From Gyrodactylus bullatarudis (lineage: Eukaryota; Platyhelminthes; Monogenea; Gyrodactylidea; Gyrodactylidae): a stretch of 64,000 bases of DNA. The notes under the pieces are model-generated. The model saw only the letters and a program-made list of their open reading frames with translations, did not search any database and was not told where the DNA came from. A program made the translations under genes and the position numbers. The DNA is taken from assembly GCA_012064415.1 (NCBI GenBank), contig SSNU01000075.1:576844-640843 (forward strand), given 5' to 3'. Shown here piece by piece: positions 10,213 through 23,700 of the stretch (the stretch's first letter is position 1; each line of letters opens with the position of its first letter).

Positions 10213-10719
10213 ATGGTTCCCTCACGAATTTTCATCTACTCAGTAACTGTATTGAAATCGGTAATTTGAAATTCTTTAATTTGAAATAATCAAGATAATT
10301 GCACCGCTTATTCTCATAACTGACATTGTTCTGCATTACCAAGTTCATTCAAAATATTTCAACGACGATAAGCCCATCTTTTTTGGAACAGCTTATATTA
10401 TCGAGGCTTCTTTATGCTGGGTTTTATTGAAAAAAAAAGAGTCTTATAAAGGAAAATTACTGGTAATTTATATATTTTATGCTTGTTGTTTTTTTAGATA
10501 TTCATTTTAGTATTATTGGATATGTTTATCGGATTTTATGTATGTTCAGTATTATATGGATATATGAACGTTTTTCGTCTTCACGATAACCTTGCCTCAA
10601 ACTTTAGATTTGGATTCATAATACTAGAGATGATTCTATCTTTTGTATTCATTTGTTTCTTCCTAATATTTCGTCGGGACGAATTAAAAAAAATGGTACA
10701 TTCTTGTTCTGTGTGTTGA
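10213..10719 (+). CDS. small tetraspan membrane protein, cluster member 4
   Basis: Exons 10213-10260 (16 codons), 10295-10462 (56 codons) and 10498-10719 (73 codons plus stop). The phase-0 introns are 34 and 35 nt. The product is about 145 aa. It begins MVPSRIFIYSVTVL. The start was chosen because it gives the 16-codon first exon of members 1 and 2 and keeps phase 0. A longer overlapping ORF from 10104 is in another frame. Four hydrophobic segments are in the same places as in its paralogues, and the most divergent part is the exon 2 loop. The C-terminus ends in a Cys-rich short tail, HSCSVC. This is the last member of the tandem array. Function unknown. Confidence 0.7.
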
Positions 10720-11814
10720 AATTTAATCATTATAATTATTAAAGTTGTTGAGAAATAAATGAAAAATGTTTCAATCCTAGTTACTTTTCTCTTCTTTAGA
10801 AAAAGTTATTCCGTTAAAAATTTTTGTCTTCTAAACATTGGATTAGAGACAATAAAAATATAGCATTTATTTCTAGAAGGAATTAATTTAATTTTTTTCT
10901 AAAATTAAATTTTTGAAAAAAACTATTTCTCGAATAGTACATTTTTCTCTAACCCTTAAAGTCCCACAGTGATAGTTTTATCACACATCATTTTAGCAAC
11001 TCATTATTATTCATTCAAGCCTCAAAGAATACTTCGTTTACCACCCAATCGATAGGAATACGCAAAGATCTTGGCTCTATCATTCGTCAAACTCGCGCTA
11101 TACTGATTCAAAGAGAGTTGTTTTTTTTCAAAAAATTAATTTTTGTTTAAAAGTTTTTTTTGAAAGCCTACTTCCCAGTGTCATAGGTAAATAGTAAGAT
11201 AACTTTTATCGAGTAATCATACCTTCAGGATATACCATAGAATATACAAAAGATTGAATGCGAATCATGAAAAAAAATTCACTGGCTAATTTACGTAAGA
11301 GAAAAGAAGTCGAATCTATTCTAATTAGTCATTTATAAATTATAAATAATTATTATAATTATAATTATTTCAAATTGCATGTGAATATCATCGGCAACAA
11401 TCAGTGATTCCATAAACTCAGAGATTATCTGGTTGTGAGACCTTGACTGATCCCAAATTAGTCATATCATATCAGATCTAAACTGAATTATTCCAAGTCT
11501 CTTCTCTATTCTTTCGATGATTGAATAAAATACTAAGAGTTCAGTTGTTTAATAATTTTTTCGAAATCTCTCTCCGTTCAAATGTTATGATGTGTACCAC
11601 GTATGGGACAACGGAACTCCTACATACGATCTACTTGCAAATGACAGTAAATAGAATACAAGAAATAAAATTTTTATTGTCTATTGTGAAAAACTAAGAA
11701 ACGTTGTCTGTTTGACACAAAACAGAGCCTAACTTCACATATATTAAAAGTTACATAAGTTTTCATGTTAGAGTTTCTGCATTTTCCTCTCTCTGGCAAC
11801 TGACGTACTTCATC

Positions 11815-12105
11815 AAAAAGAACGTCTTCGCATGGTATTGGCAATATTTTACGTTTCTTTTGAGGTGGCTTTAAACTAGATTCGATCCAGATATAATAGG
11901 AGAATTAGCAAGTTTCACAAGGTATAACATCTTTTACTGACAAGTCCAAAAGAGAACGAAACGCGCGTTTTCCAAATAAGTTTACTCAGAATATTTCTAA
12001 ATGCTTTGTGAGTTTCGGTGTGATCCATTACTAAACTGTAACATTCAGCGACATGACGTAATCCATTACCAAATAAAACGTTTCTTTTGGATAAATTACC
12101 TAGAA
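11815..12105 (-). repeat. degenerate copy of unknown coding repeat
   Basis: DNA-level similarity to 54900-55115 in the same orientation. Shared blocks include CGAAACGCGCG, TATTTCTAAATGCTTTG, CTGTAACATTCAGCG and TAATCCATTACCAAATAA. The 54.9-kb copy has an open frame of about 99 codons; this copy is broken. The family was not recognised. Its presence twice near other transposon debris suggests a mobile element. Confidence 0.5.
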
Positions 12106-12165
12106 CGATATATTTCTAGTTAATTATGTAAGCATTTATAGAAGCGCTATCAATTGTTTGCCAAA

Positions 12166-12254
12166 AACAATATTATTTTGAACTTGCTGACTCGAAGTCA
12201 TGCTAGTGTTAAGAACAAACGAACGAGTCAGCAAGCTCAAAATATTTTTGAGGA
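12166..12254. repeat. hairpin with about 25-bp arms
   Basis: An inverted pair shares TTGCTGACTCG and flanking TATTATTTTGAA/TTCAAAATATTT-like sequence (about 12166-12193 and 12228-12254). The spacer is about 35 nt. It adjoins the piggyBac-like fragment and may be a terminal hairpin of a mobile element. Confidence 0.45.
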
Positions 12255-12256
12255 AA

Positions 12257-12470
12257 TCAGGCTACTGTTGTCTTCATATAAATATTACTTTTTTGATTTG
12301 TAATTTGTTGTAAAAGAATCAAGAGATCGACTCCTTCCATGTACTTGTTCAACTGCGAAACAAGTTTGGGCTTTTGAACAAGTATAAATTGTTTAAATCT
12401 CTTGTCATATGATTTACATGTTACAATCGACTCAGCTGAAACAAAAGTGCTCATCATCTCAATCTACTCA
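12257..12470 (-). pseudogene. piggyBac-like transposase fragment
   Basis: On minus, an open fragment of about 66 codons begins STFVSAESIVTCK and continues with QKPKLVSQLNKYMEGVDLL. The pattern P-K-x-x-x-x-x-N-K-x-M-x-G-V-D is the characteristic stretch in the C-terminal half of piggyBac (DDE) transposases (established); the D of GVD belongs to the catalytic set. After it the frame ends within 20 codons. No other transposase domain is nearby, so this is a relic. Confidence 0.6.
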
Positions 12471-13056
12471 ATTCTCCATTCTGCATCTTATGAAAAGTTG
12501 TTCTTCTAAATTCGTATAATTTTTCACTATTTTTGTATTTTTGTCTTCGTAATATTTCAATAAGCTCTCCTCTAATTTAGTAAAGTTTTTTATTAATTTT
12601 GTATTGCTCTTCACTAAATTCGATTATCTGTCCTCTAATTTTATTTCATTTTCAATAGAGATGTCATTTTTGATCTTTTTCAAGAAATTGCATCAGATTT
12701 ACCGAATATATATAATATCTTACCGAAAATAAAAATGCATTATTTGATGCTTTTGAAGAAAGCCTCGAAGAATAATTCATGAGAGAAGAAAAACAAATAA
12801 AATTTTTTTGAAATGCAAAATTAAATTTGTTGAAAATCATTCAAAAGTGTTCGAAAATGAAAAAAAAATCACAAAATTCATCAAGCTTACATTTTTCATG
12901 TATTTAATCCTGTTTAATTTTGGTTTTGAATTGAAAAAAAAAACTTCAAGAATTTGTATCTCTGCTTTGTATCTTGAAGAAAAAATCAATATATTTTAGT
13001 AAATTCGAATGTAATTAAAATAATTTAATGAAATTCTGTCGTTGGAAAAGAATGTG

Positions 13057-13410
13057 TTATTTTGTAACCATATCAGTTACTCTTTTATCTTCATAAGATT
13101 TGAATACTTTTTTTGGGTTACCTTTGGCCACGAATTTAGGTGCTGTATTACTATATCCATCATCCGAATATCTAACTCTATAGTAAAAGTTACCTTCTTC
13201 GGTAAGAAACGGCAGCTGTGTGTAATTAAAAGATTCATTAGAAAAATTTCAACAAACCTTATTCATGTAGATACAATTGGATGGAAGATGACTGATGAAA
13301 TCTTCTTCGCTTTCAGGGCTCTCGACAACATAGACTTTTTCACTTTGCATGATTATTGAAATAAACGATAGGAGAAATGTGATGAATGTCTTAGATGAAT
13401 GTGATTTCAT
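13057..13410 (-). CDS. small secreted protein, unknown function
   Basis: Two exons on minus: 13410-13258 (51 codons) and 13215-13057 (52 codons plus stop). The phase-0 intron is 42 nt (GTTTGT...CACACAG). The product is 103 aa. It starts MKSHSSKTF followed by a hydrophobic run of about 13 residues (ITFLLSFISIIM), a typical signal peptide with likely cleavage near residue 22. The mature part is polar, with a single cysteine (in SNCIYMNK) and a basic C-terminal half ending VTDMVTK. Both exons are open in the same frame with good splice sites, and the length suits a small extracellular peptide or effector. No family is recognised. The gene lies alone between transposon debris and the eL15 gene. 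Confidence 0.65.
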
Positions 13411-13961
13411 GAACAAATTCAATTGACAGAAGTATATTTAAACCAATGAGAAATTGGATTTGTGTGTGTGTTGCTTAGTAATAGTAAAATTGTCTAGCCA
13501 AGTATAAATTTTTAATGAATAGAGCTATTTGATTGGTTTAACAGATTATTGATTAAACGGGCTATATTAAAAAATGAAATAAGGGAATATAAATTTCAAC
13601 TTTAGAAAGTTTTATGAGAAATTTTTGCATCTATTAATTAAATTTTTTTAACAATTATTTTTTAAATCCTTACTTGAGAGTAATTACAAATTCCCCTAAT
13701 TATTTTGTTAGAACTACTAGCTGATTAATAATCATAGCTTATAAACAATTGAATTATTGAATTCTACAGCTCATCAAGATAGTTAGCAAACGAGTTGAGC
13801 TCAATATTGGATCGTTTCTCTTAAGAAATAATCAAGTGATAAATATACTGAAGAGTGGTTATGATCAAGACGTTTATCTATTATAAGCGAAGTAATTCAA
13901 CAACTTATGGTAGAGACAATGTAAGACTTCGCAATCGTTAAAAATTTTATTGATAAAGTCC
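13411..13961. other. intergenic spacer
   Basis: Holds the promoter of the small secreted-protein gene and the 3' end of the eL15 gene, both on minus. Nothing else was supported. Confidence 0.5.
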
Positions 13962-14576
13962 TTAACGCTTTCGTAAGAAACGTTCAAGATTATTTCTCTT
14001 CCAGGCAGCATGTCGGGAACCACCAATAGTTTTACTAAAACCATGTCCATGACCGAGACCTCGGGATTTCTTAGTGGCAGAGGTTAATCCACGATTTTCT
14101 CTGTGCTTGTGGACAGCTTTACAAATCCATCTGATTTTAGGATCTCTTCTAATGGCTTCATGGGCAGGATCTACACAAATGACTTCGAAAAATTTGTAGG
14201 TTGAATCTTCTGCTACCCAGTATGAATTAAGGACGCGTAGTCCACCGCATTTCTTGCCAACTCTAGCTTCAGCAGTACTTTGAATGGATTTAGTGGGCTT
14301 GAGCTGATTAACACCATGGTTTGTTGGTTTACCATAGGTTGCACCCTTGGAGACTGGCTTCTTTCTATTACCGCGACGGACACGAACTCGGTAAATTACA
14401 TAACCTTGCTTAGCTTTATATCCGAGGCGTCTTGCACGATCAGGACGTGAGGGTTTGGTTAAGCGGACAATTGAGTCTGTTTGTCTATATTCCCAAACTT
14501 TCATTCTCTGGAGATAGCGCATGGTGTCACTTTGCTTGTGACGGTATAGCTCTGACATGAACTTGTAGGCACCCAT
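13962..14576 (-). CDS. RpL15: 60S ribosomal protein eL15 (L15)
   Basis: A single coding exon of 204 codons, the usual length for animal eL15. The N-terminus [17 protein letters not shown], the central [46 protein letters not shown] and the C-terminal [12 protein letters not shown] are hallmark blocks of the family. It is a structural protein of the large ribosomal subunit that binds rRNA, hence the many Lys and Arg. Just before the ATG (on minus) is a pyrimidine-rich TTTTATTAG acceptor. A GTAAGT donor about 60 nt further upstream suggests a small 5' UTR intron (about 14640-14582). The gene is head-to-head with GTF3C1, with 198 bp between the start codons, so the two probably share a promoter region. 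Identity is certain; the UTR intron is inferred. Confidence 0.97.
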   Translation of the reverse strand: MGAYKFMSELYRHKQSDTMRYLQRMKVWEYRQTDSIVRLTKPSRPDRARRLGYKAKQGYVIYRVRVRRGNRKKPVSKGATYGKPTNHGVNQLKPTKSIQSTAEARVGKKCGGLRVLNSYWVAEDSTYKFFEVICVDPAHEAIRRDPKIRWICKAVHKHRENRGLTSATKKSRGLGHGHGFSKTIGGSRHAAWKRNNLERFLRKR

Positions 14577-14774
14577 TTTGTCTAATAAAAGAGGTATGAT
14601 ATTATACTATACAAAAGAAAAGAGAGATGCATGCCACTTACATTACCAAAATTTGTAACTTGTTGTTAGATTTAAACAATAATAAGAACCTATACTCCAT
14701 AAAAATATTGTTTAAATTCAATCAAATTTCAAATATTTTGTAAAGATTGAAATAAATTAATATTCATCCTCCCC
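14577..14774. promoter_or_regulatory. shared divergent promoter region, RpL15 / GTF3C1
   Basis: The 198 bp between two divergent start codons must contain both 5' UTRs and core promoters, unless more distal exons exist. No TATA box could be assigned with confidence in this AT-rich sequence. Pairing a ribosomal protein gene with a Pol III factor may be incidental. Confidence 0.45.
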
Positions 14775-17700
14775 ATGCATTTTTATCGTCAATTAATTGA
14801 AATTATTTGCAGTCAAGGTTTGGAAGGAATAAGCTTAAAACATTTCTGGGAACTTCTGGGAGATCCAAAAACTAACTATCCTCTTGTTATTGATGATCAT
14901 TCAAAAGATTTCATTTGGAACCATATTAAGGACTCCAACAAGATAGAAATATTCACTTATAATGGAAAGTTCAATGATTTTCCAAATTTTGATCGTAGTC
15001 AGCTACAAGTTACAAGGGACGGTTCTTCATTCTTTAAGATGATGGTAAATTATGATTTATTAATTTATCACAGGCAATTAAAGCAGAAAAAGTTAAAATA
15101 ATTAACAAAAATGGAATAATAGGATGTAGTTCAAGTTTTGAGAAAAGAAAGCTCATAACTTGCAAAGAATTCGTTAAAATGAATAGTGAACACAGAGAAA
15201 AGTAAGTCATCAATCAAAGTAATTCCTCCAAAGGATATCTGCATCAATAATTTTGGTTGCCATTCAATCTGAGCGAGAGAAATATCTCTTAGGATCGGTC
15301 ATGAAACTAACTGACATTGGAATTAATGGTTATTGTATTCTGGAACTTATCACTAGAAGTCGATATAATGGAATTACATCTTGTGGAAATTTCAGTCTAC
15401 TAACTCATGGCTTCTCATCAAGCACAATGCATTTATGTCGAAAAATTCTCTCTTCAAAAGGATTGATATTTATTCAGCCGTATTATGAGAAAAAAAGTTG
15501 CAGCGATGATGCTCAGTTCTCTATTTTATTTCTGCACTATAAATTTAGACATGTTTTCCCCTACTATCCAGCTATTCTACTTGAAAAGATTACTCTTCAT
15601 CTCTCAGAAATGCCTTTAAAAGCAGATTACCGTATCTCGTTACGCAAAAGATTCAACATGAGTAACAAGTTTTCTCATTCATTATTTTCATATGCAAACA
15701 GACTTGGGATCCTTGAAAAACAGACTGATACAATCTATAATATCATTAAAGTCATGCATCCAGATGTTCATGATGACGATGAAATTGATAAATTAATTAA
15801 ACAGTTTAACGAAAATTTCTCTGCCACTGCTGATGATAGTGACAGTGAAAAGGTGAAAGAAAAACCAAAGAAAAAATCTAAAAGCAAAATAAAGCCTTCT
15901 GACCAATGTCTAAAATCTTGTGTCTGGAAATTGGTCAATACATTTAGCTATACTCAGTGGGAGAAAGATTGTCTTGAAACTCAAGATAGTAAGCTTAACT
16001 TCTACATAATAAAAAATGAAAAGCATAAGAGAATCAACACTTGTTTTAGATTCTTGGAATACTGATGACTTGCCAGAGTTGAAATTCAAAGCAAAACGAA
16101 CAGGCGGAGAAGGAGACTTTGAAGATGAAGACGAAGATGATGAACTTGATGAAAAAGACATTAGCTACATTGCTGGTACAGCGAAGGGAGCCGGTGTTAA
16201 ACATTGCTCTAGTCTGAATCTTTGGAAAAAGTTTGGGGGTGAGTGTGCGATATCTGTCTGAACATAGCATCCGAGAAAAAATTCAATCAATCCAAATTTT
16301 TTTAGTTATTCCAAAGTTGAATGCTTTTGATAATGTTATTGATCAAATCTACAACTTTATAAGTGAAGAAGGTCCATGCTCAGTTAACTACATTGCCAGA
16401 GAGTTTAGCCTTGATATAGCCTGGCTGCGAAAATATCTCCATACTCTAGTCAGCAAGAAGAGGGTAAAGGGTGTTAAACGTGTATTTGGCAATTCTTCAC
16501 CATACTTGTGAGTTTTACTTTAACAACAAATCTCCTATTTGGAAATATGTAAGAAAGAGATATATTTAAAATCATATACGTATTTCTCAAAGCAACATCA
16601 GTGGCATTGCTTAAAAATTATAAAAGTTAAAAGATTCATTCAAAATGTAATAATTTACAAATAATGAAAGAAATAGTAAAAGATGAATAAAATTAGAATG
16701 TAATATGTAAGCTGAAAAAAACACCAAAACTCTCCAATAAATAGCAACAGTGGAGAGAAAAGTGAAAAAAGCTCACATAGGCCAGGGGAGTTGAAGGTTA
16801 TAAGAGTAGTTTTTTTGAACACATAGATTGGGTTTGTAAAGATTAATAAAGAATTTCTCTTTAACCCATACATCTATACTGTCGTCTGGATTTTTGTATA
16901 AAATGGAAAAATTTGAAACTTAAGCAGCATGTTTCTCCTGTTTGATATGACTAGTTACCGCAGTGTCCTTGTTCAGATGATCGTCTGATCTTGTCATTTT
17001 TATAAGCAATACTACTGATGATGCTTTTAGAAATACGTATATGGTTTTAAATATATCTCTTTCTTACATACTATTTCCAAATTATGAATTTAAGTGGATA
17101 GTCGGACGTTTTTGGAAAAACAACGTGAATTACTCATTCATAAAAATCTCCTATGGTATTCATAATTCATAGCATCAAATTGAGATATTTTATTGTCCTT
17201 CAAGATTTTAAAATTGTATTCATAAATGTGTTATTACTATTTCAGCTATGAAGTTATGGAAGAAAAGTCCAATAAGAAGAAATCTGAAAATTGTGAGTCT
17301 ACATTTGGTATTTTTACAAATTCAATTTACACGTCCAGCATCTCAAACTCAACTCGTAATCAATTTTTTGTATTAATTTAGGATATCAATAAGTTTTAAC
17401 ATGGTATAAAATTAAAAGAAAACTCCGCCAAAGAAATCAAAAAAAACTAAAGTATAGAACACGAAGCAAAATTTTGAACCTATTCAACATTAAATTAAAA
17501 AATACTGTTCCTTAATTAACTTTCAAAAATAATAGATGATAGGTCGTATATATAAGCCAAATATGTATGTGATATATCCATTAACCTCCCTCCCTATTAT
17601 TTCTCAAGTATCTCAGCGTCAAATTAGAGGCAACACTGTCATTGAATGTCTCAAGGAAAATAATGGAGCCTGTGAATTTTTCGGGATTCGTCGTTATATA

Positions 17701-20700
17701 CGCGAAAAGGAATTAAAAGGAGGTCATATTGGAGTTATGGATAGAAAATCTTTTCAACGTATCGTTGGTGATCTTCTTGAGGATAAGCGCATTCAAATTA
17801 TAACCGTCAATTTGCCTACAAAGAAAAATGTGAGAATTTCCTTCATCATTTGTAAAAATTAAGGTCTTTTAAAATGTGGAAAACGAATAATCTTACTTTC
17901 TATTTGATTTTTATTGAATTTCCTATTTAATTATAAATAATTAAAAATTAATTCTTCTTAGGTTGAGGTAATCGCTTTGCCCAATCTCGACGTAGAATGT
18001 CTAGCTGTAAAGAATGCTGTGAAACAATGGAACCAGGATGCTAAAACATCAAATGTTGGCAGTGCTATTTTTAACAACTACTCAAACCTTGATTTCGATG
18101 ATTCTAAAAACATTTCTGTCCAAGTTGAGACTACAGAGAAAAAAGAGAAAATATCCCTAATTAATTTTCTCAACCGAGATGATCCATTCTGGTCAAGTAT
18201 TAAAATTGAAGATCGTGATATGGTTATGGCAAATGTCTCTGATAAGATGAGTCCGCGTCTCAAAAGACGTCAAATATTGCATCAATTCCTCTGGTACATT
18301 ACTCATCAAATGAAACCCACTGATCAACCAATCGAAACTGAATCTGTGAGTCTAGTCATAGATACGTATTCCTAATACTAGAGATTAGCGTACATTTTGT
18401 GATTTTGATTCGAATTATTAATTCTTTTTAGAACGGTCAAAAAGTTTATCGGGATGAATTTACCTGGCGAAGATATCTTCCCCCTTGTAATCTCGAAGTA
18501 AATGAGTGGTTTGCAATCTTCGAAGCATTATCATTGATGCCTCTAGGAATTTATTTAAATCTTGTCATAAAAGATTTAGTGCCTCTTGTCATTTTTGAAT
18601 GGATCGGAGCCATGTCAACGAAAGATAGAGTTGAGTCTTGTCTATACGAGCCATTTAAAAAGTTGAATTTAAATCCTAAAGATGAGGCTCGCCGTAAATT
18701 TGCACTTTTATGCTGTCCTCTTAAAAATTTAAATTTCCCTGGTGGCGTCACTGGCCCATTGGCCACATGGCTGTTCTCTCGTCAGAATTATAATCGTATT
18801 CAGAAAGCGTTAGAGGGTCTATGCTTTCAAAATCTACTCACAATGAAGCATAATATAAACAACTATGTGAGTCTCATACCCTATTTGTTCACTTTCATCC
18901 AATTTTATCATTCTTTGCAAAATTAGTTTGATTGTCGACTACACCTCTACGCTACTATCATCGATACCAGAAATTGTTGCCCTGGGAGAAATTTGATATT
19001 TGATCTCTCTAACTGTGAAGCACTTGTCTTTAAATTTCGTTCAGAAGAGTCTATCGAACGTTATTGGATGACATATCAGCATATTTGTCTAAATACGAGA
19101 CTTGGTAAGTATCATTCAGGTTGATGTTTTCGGAGAAATCGTAAATTAAATTCGAGTTAATTGGCTTTGAGAAATTTTCATTTAAATTTTACCTTCCTTT
19201 AAAAATCTTTCAATCGTTCAAAGTTCCCTTAAATTTAGTTCCGCAAACCTCATCTTCAGACATTTTGATAAGTGGTTTTCCTATAGAATTTCAGTTTATT
19301 ACTTATCATTAGGGTTTCAAAAAGTCCTAAAAAGTCTATTTTTTCCTAAGGATACTGTGGCTCCGAGGATTAATAAAATGTTAAAAAAAGTTATTTATTA
19401 TGATCCAGATCAAAGTTATAAAGTCTTAGATCGGTCTTATTTTCATGATAAAGTCTTAAAAAGTTTAGGGTCCCAGGTTTTAGGTCTTTAAACGCAATTA
19501 TCAATTTTGAGACTGAACTTAACAAAATCAAACAAAAAAAACAGCGTGCTTGTTTCTCATTGGTAGATTTAGGCATAATTTATATGATTATAATTATATG
19601 ATATGCTTTCACACCATATACTATGTATATCATACATGAAACCATATACATGTATTAGCTTGTGTATATGATATTGACCAATCAGAATCGTTCTTTCCAT
19701 ATCGATATTCAATTTTTTTGGTTTTCCACGTTAAATTGAATACCGAGAGTAATTCCCTGTCAAAATGAATCATTGCATTCAGAAGGACTGTAAAGTGGAT
19801 GGATTTCACTGTATAATATAAAGTTATATTTTAATATTTTTTTAAATTTAATATTACTTTTACTTATAAGTAGTTTAACTATTATCTGTGAAATTTTGTT
19901 AGGTCTTAATTTAAGACCTAACGTTGGGAAATATCATTTTTAGGTCTTAAAAAATGATTTTAGCGTTTTGAAACTTGAGGCCCTACTTATCATAAACTCC
20001 ATTTTCACCTTTTAAGGTCAAAGATTGATATCTGATGACCCCCCCTGGAATCGACGATACATTCCCAGCCTGAATGTAATCAAAGATCGATCTGAGATGA
20101 TAGATGATGCTAGAATCAACTATTTCACAGGCTATGTTCAAGTACCCTTTTGTCACAATCTTGTAAAGGTCCCGGTACGAAATCATTTGGATGCTGATCC
20201 TGATTTGAAATTGGAAGTAGTTCAAGCTTATCTCCCCACTAGTGCTGCAGGCCATCATCCTTCAGAATTCAACTTTCTAGTTAGAAATTGGTTCAAAACA
20301 ATGCACAAGGATAAAATGACCGATCTCACTGATATAATTAATGAACAGTCGATTTGTAATGTTATGGATACTAATGGAAAGCAACATCGGTTATCTACTG
20401 TATTATCGAGGCATGAAATCCTTAATTACTTTGATGAAGATGAAAAATTAATTCTCATCTATCCTAATGTGATTGAATTCACTTGGCTATGGTATAATTC
20501 CTTAGGATCAGATTTATTCTGTACTTACGATCTGCCTCCATCTAAGCCACTGGATGAAAAAGTTAGGAACGTCCTATCTCAAAGCTTAGCCAATGAAATT
20601 CGTGCTCGACGGAAGAACAAGTCAAAAATGGCAAGGAAGCTCGGAATTAAATTGGAAAATGACTCATCTGAGTCTGAAGCTCTCATTGATAGTGATTTTG

Positions 20701-23700
20701 AAGAGCCAACTTATAAAAAAGTACGCATTGAAGAGCCATCAGTGTTCAAGGTTCCGGTAATACAAAACCTTAAAAAGCCTGTGTTACGAAAGAGACCAGT
20801 TACAAGAAATTCCTCTCGTGAAAATGTGAGAACTGAATGATTCATTCCGGTTGAATTCATAAATTGAACGTATTTATTCATTTTTAGCTTGAAGAAACCG
20901 AGGACGAAATAGATAACCAAAAGGATATTAAATCTTCTAGCGAAGATGATCTTAGTCTGGAATCTGATGAAGCTGACTACTACGAGGAACTAGAGACTGC
21001 TGCCAAGGGTATAACAAAGAAGAAAAATCAAGAAGGTATGTATCATATAATTTTTCATTTTATTCTCCTTAATAACTCAAAGGGCTTTTGGTCCTCTTTT
21101 TCAGTTTAAGGACTCGAAATTTAAGACTAAAAATCTATTACCCTTGTCTCAACAATGAATACGCTATCTCTACAATTTAAATCTTGCATAATATGTATCG
21201 TTATTATTACTAAAATACTCCCTCCATTTTTCTACTGGTAACCTTTTAACATTTTCGAATTTCATTGCGTCAGAATAATTTTTGATTTCCTAAGTTAGTT
21301 GAGCAAACATTGATAAGAAAGGATGCTGAAAAATGAGTAGAATAAGCCCTTTATTTTGTCATAATATGTAGGCTTTTGAAAATAGTTAAATATCATGTTC
21401 AAATATATTCTTATATACAGTAGAGTAATACAAATTTTTCGACTATTTGCTCATTCGATAGGGAATTAAACTTTGAGAAAAAAGAATCATATTGAATAAA
21501 ATATTCTAAATTTTGTTCTGATATACAAAATCTCATTTGAAAATAACAATTTTTAAATACACGCCAACAAATTATGAATTTTACTATGATAATTGATAAA
21601 ATTCATGTTTTTGAGCAATCAATATGACTTTTTGAATGAGAATTCTTCTGATAGTTATTTAGAATCCCCTCTCTATTCATCCTGATCTTTTTCTGGAAAT
21701 TTTATGCGTTTTTAAAGAATTTTAGGAAGATTAATGGGTATCAGAACGATAAATCTTTTGATTATAATAAATGAAAATCTTCTTCCTTGTGTAAAAGCGC
21801 CCAAAAAGTTATTGGCTAAGGTATATTATGAAATGCCGTTTTAATCCTTTCGAATTTAATTTTTAGATTCTATTGATAAGAAAATTCGCAAAGTAGTCTT
21901 GTCGTCAAGAATAAGTTGGACTCATGAAGAGGATATGCTTGTGAGTTAAATCTGTCGATAAATTTTGATTGCATTTTCAATTAATGTGAAAATTAAATTT
22001 TCAACTGACTAGCTCTTGGTAATGCACTGTGCCTCGGTTCTAGTTGAGGGTATCCGTCGTGTTCCGATTGCAGTTCCCTATGAAATTGTTAGAAATCTTC
22101 TCATGGTCTACTGTCCAGTGAGTAAATATATATTCATTTTTGATGTTTGATTAAACTTCAAAAATAAAAAATCTATACAGAGTGTATATTTTGTTGAAAT
22201 AATAATTGAGTAAAAGTCTATTTATATGTAAGCTCTCGAAGCAATCAAAAGATATCATGTCACTACATAATAAATTTGTAAGTTTTAACTATTATCTTCA
22301 AGTGATGTTATACTTAAAATTATCTATCGAATATGTAAATGTTATACTTAACAATAACCCTTTTGTTTCTTAATTGGAAAAATACTCTTTAAAAGCCGCA
22401 TGTTCTACTTTTTTTCAGTCGAGAGTAAATGCATAGAGTATTCTAAATATATTTTTCTGATTTGATTGAATTGTACCTTTCTATATAATGGATTATAGCG
22501 AATGAGCGTTGATTATAAACTCATTATCCAGTAAGAATTAAGCAATTCCGAACTCATAGGGCAGAGTAAATTAGCGCCAAATTTTGAATGCATAAAAATG
22601 GCAGTTTTAGTTATTTGGTCCTCAATGTGACGGTTTGCTGCATGACTATGTTGTCTTGATATGGTTTAATCTTGAAAACTGATCGTTTATTGATAATTTT
22701 CATTCTTTTATAGCCCATGTTTGATGCAGGTATTAACATAGTCAAGCAACAAGCGAACAAATCTCGAATATAAGATATCATATTTAAATTAACCTTTTAC
22801 AATGAGAAACTCAAACTTTTCATCTAGAGATTATAAAATCGATAATTAGAAAGAATAAGTTAATTCAAATTAAAATCATTTGAAAGTAAACCCTCGGATT
22901 TAACCTAAAAATGAAACAATATGAAGGAAAAATAGTAATTTTTTTTATCCGCATAATTATATAATACTTAAACACTATATTCTATATAATAACTGTATTT
23001 TAGGTACTGAATATGCGTTAATTTTTTTTCAAATAAAATTTTTATAACATTCGTTATATCTTTAGATAATCGAACCTAAAATGACTAAAGCCTGTCAACG
23101 AAGATTGAAATTCTTGATAAGGAATCGAAAGAAAATTGAAGTCATGTACGCAAGATCAGCTTCCCTTCCGATTAATCAAAAGATCAAACAGACTTTTAAG
23201 AAATCATGGAAAGCTTTCCTCATTAGCAACAAAGAAAAGGCTGTTAACCTTTATTTGGAGACCTTTGAAGTTCTAGTCAAAGAGTTTATGCCCAATTGTA
23301 AAAAGATTTATGAGAGTGCCGAGGAAGCCTTGATAGCATATGAAGAAAAGATTTGTAAGCTCTATAGAAATGAGTAGATTATAGGTCATCTTTAAAAAAT
23401 CTCTATTACAATGTTATATAAACCTATGATTTTTACATAAATCTCAATTTCACCATCAAGAACTTAAATATGCACAATGTACATTGGACATCAACTGGAA
23501 AATTTAATTGATTTAAAAAGCAATGAAATTTCAATCCTGAAAGACTCCTTTTGACCACTCTTGATAAATCAATAAAAATTTTAGCTTTAAGTCCGAAAAA
23601 TGGGGATTTACAAAAATTTGTAAAAGTGAAAATACTTAACATATTCGAGCTCTTGATGAAAAATTGAGAATTTCGAAAAAATCATATATTCCCAACATCA

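Larger units (their letters stand above)
10720..13056. other. intergenic region with transposon debris
   Basis: Contains a degenerate copy of an unknown coding repeat (about 11815-12105), a hairpin (12166-12254) and a piggyBac-like fragment (12257-12470). The rest is AT-rich with no supported gene. Confidence 0.45.

Noticed and set aside
10104..10289. Plus-strand 61-codon ORF before tetraspan gene 4
   Set aside because: It is in a different frame from the 16-codon first exon (10213-10260) that matches the paralogues and keeps phase 0.
13042..13359. Plus-strand ORF of 105 codons
   Set aside because: It is antisense to the spliced 103-aa secreted-protein gene, which has better splice and signal-peptide evidence.
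16655..16873. Minus-strand ORF of 72 codons inside a GTF3C1 intron
   Set aside because: Low-complexity F/L-rich sequence without a plausible start context or paralogue.
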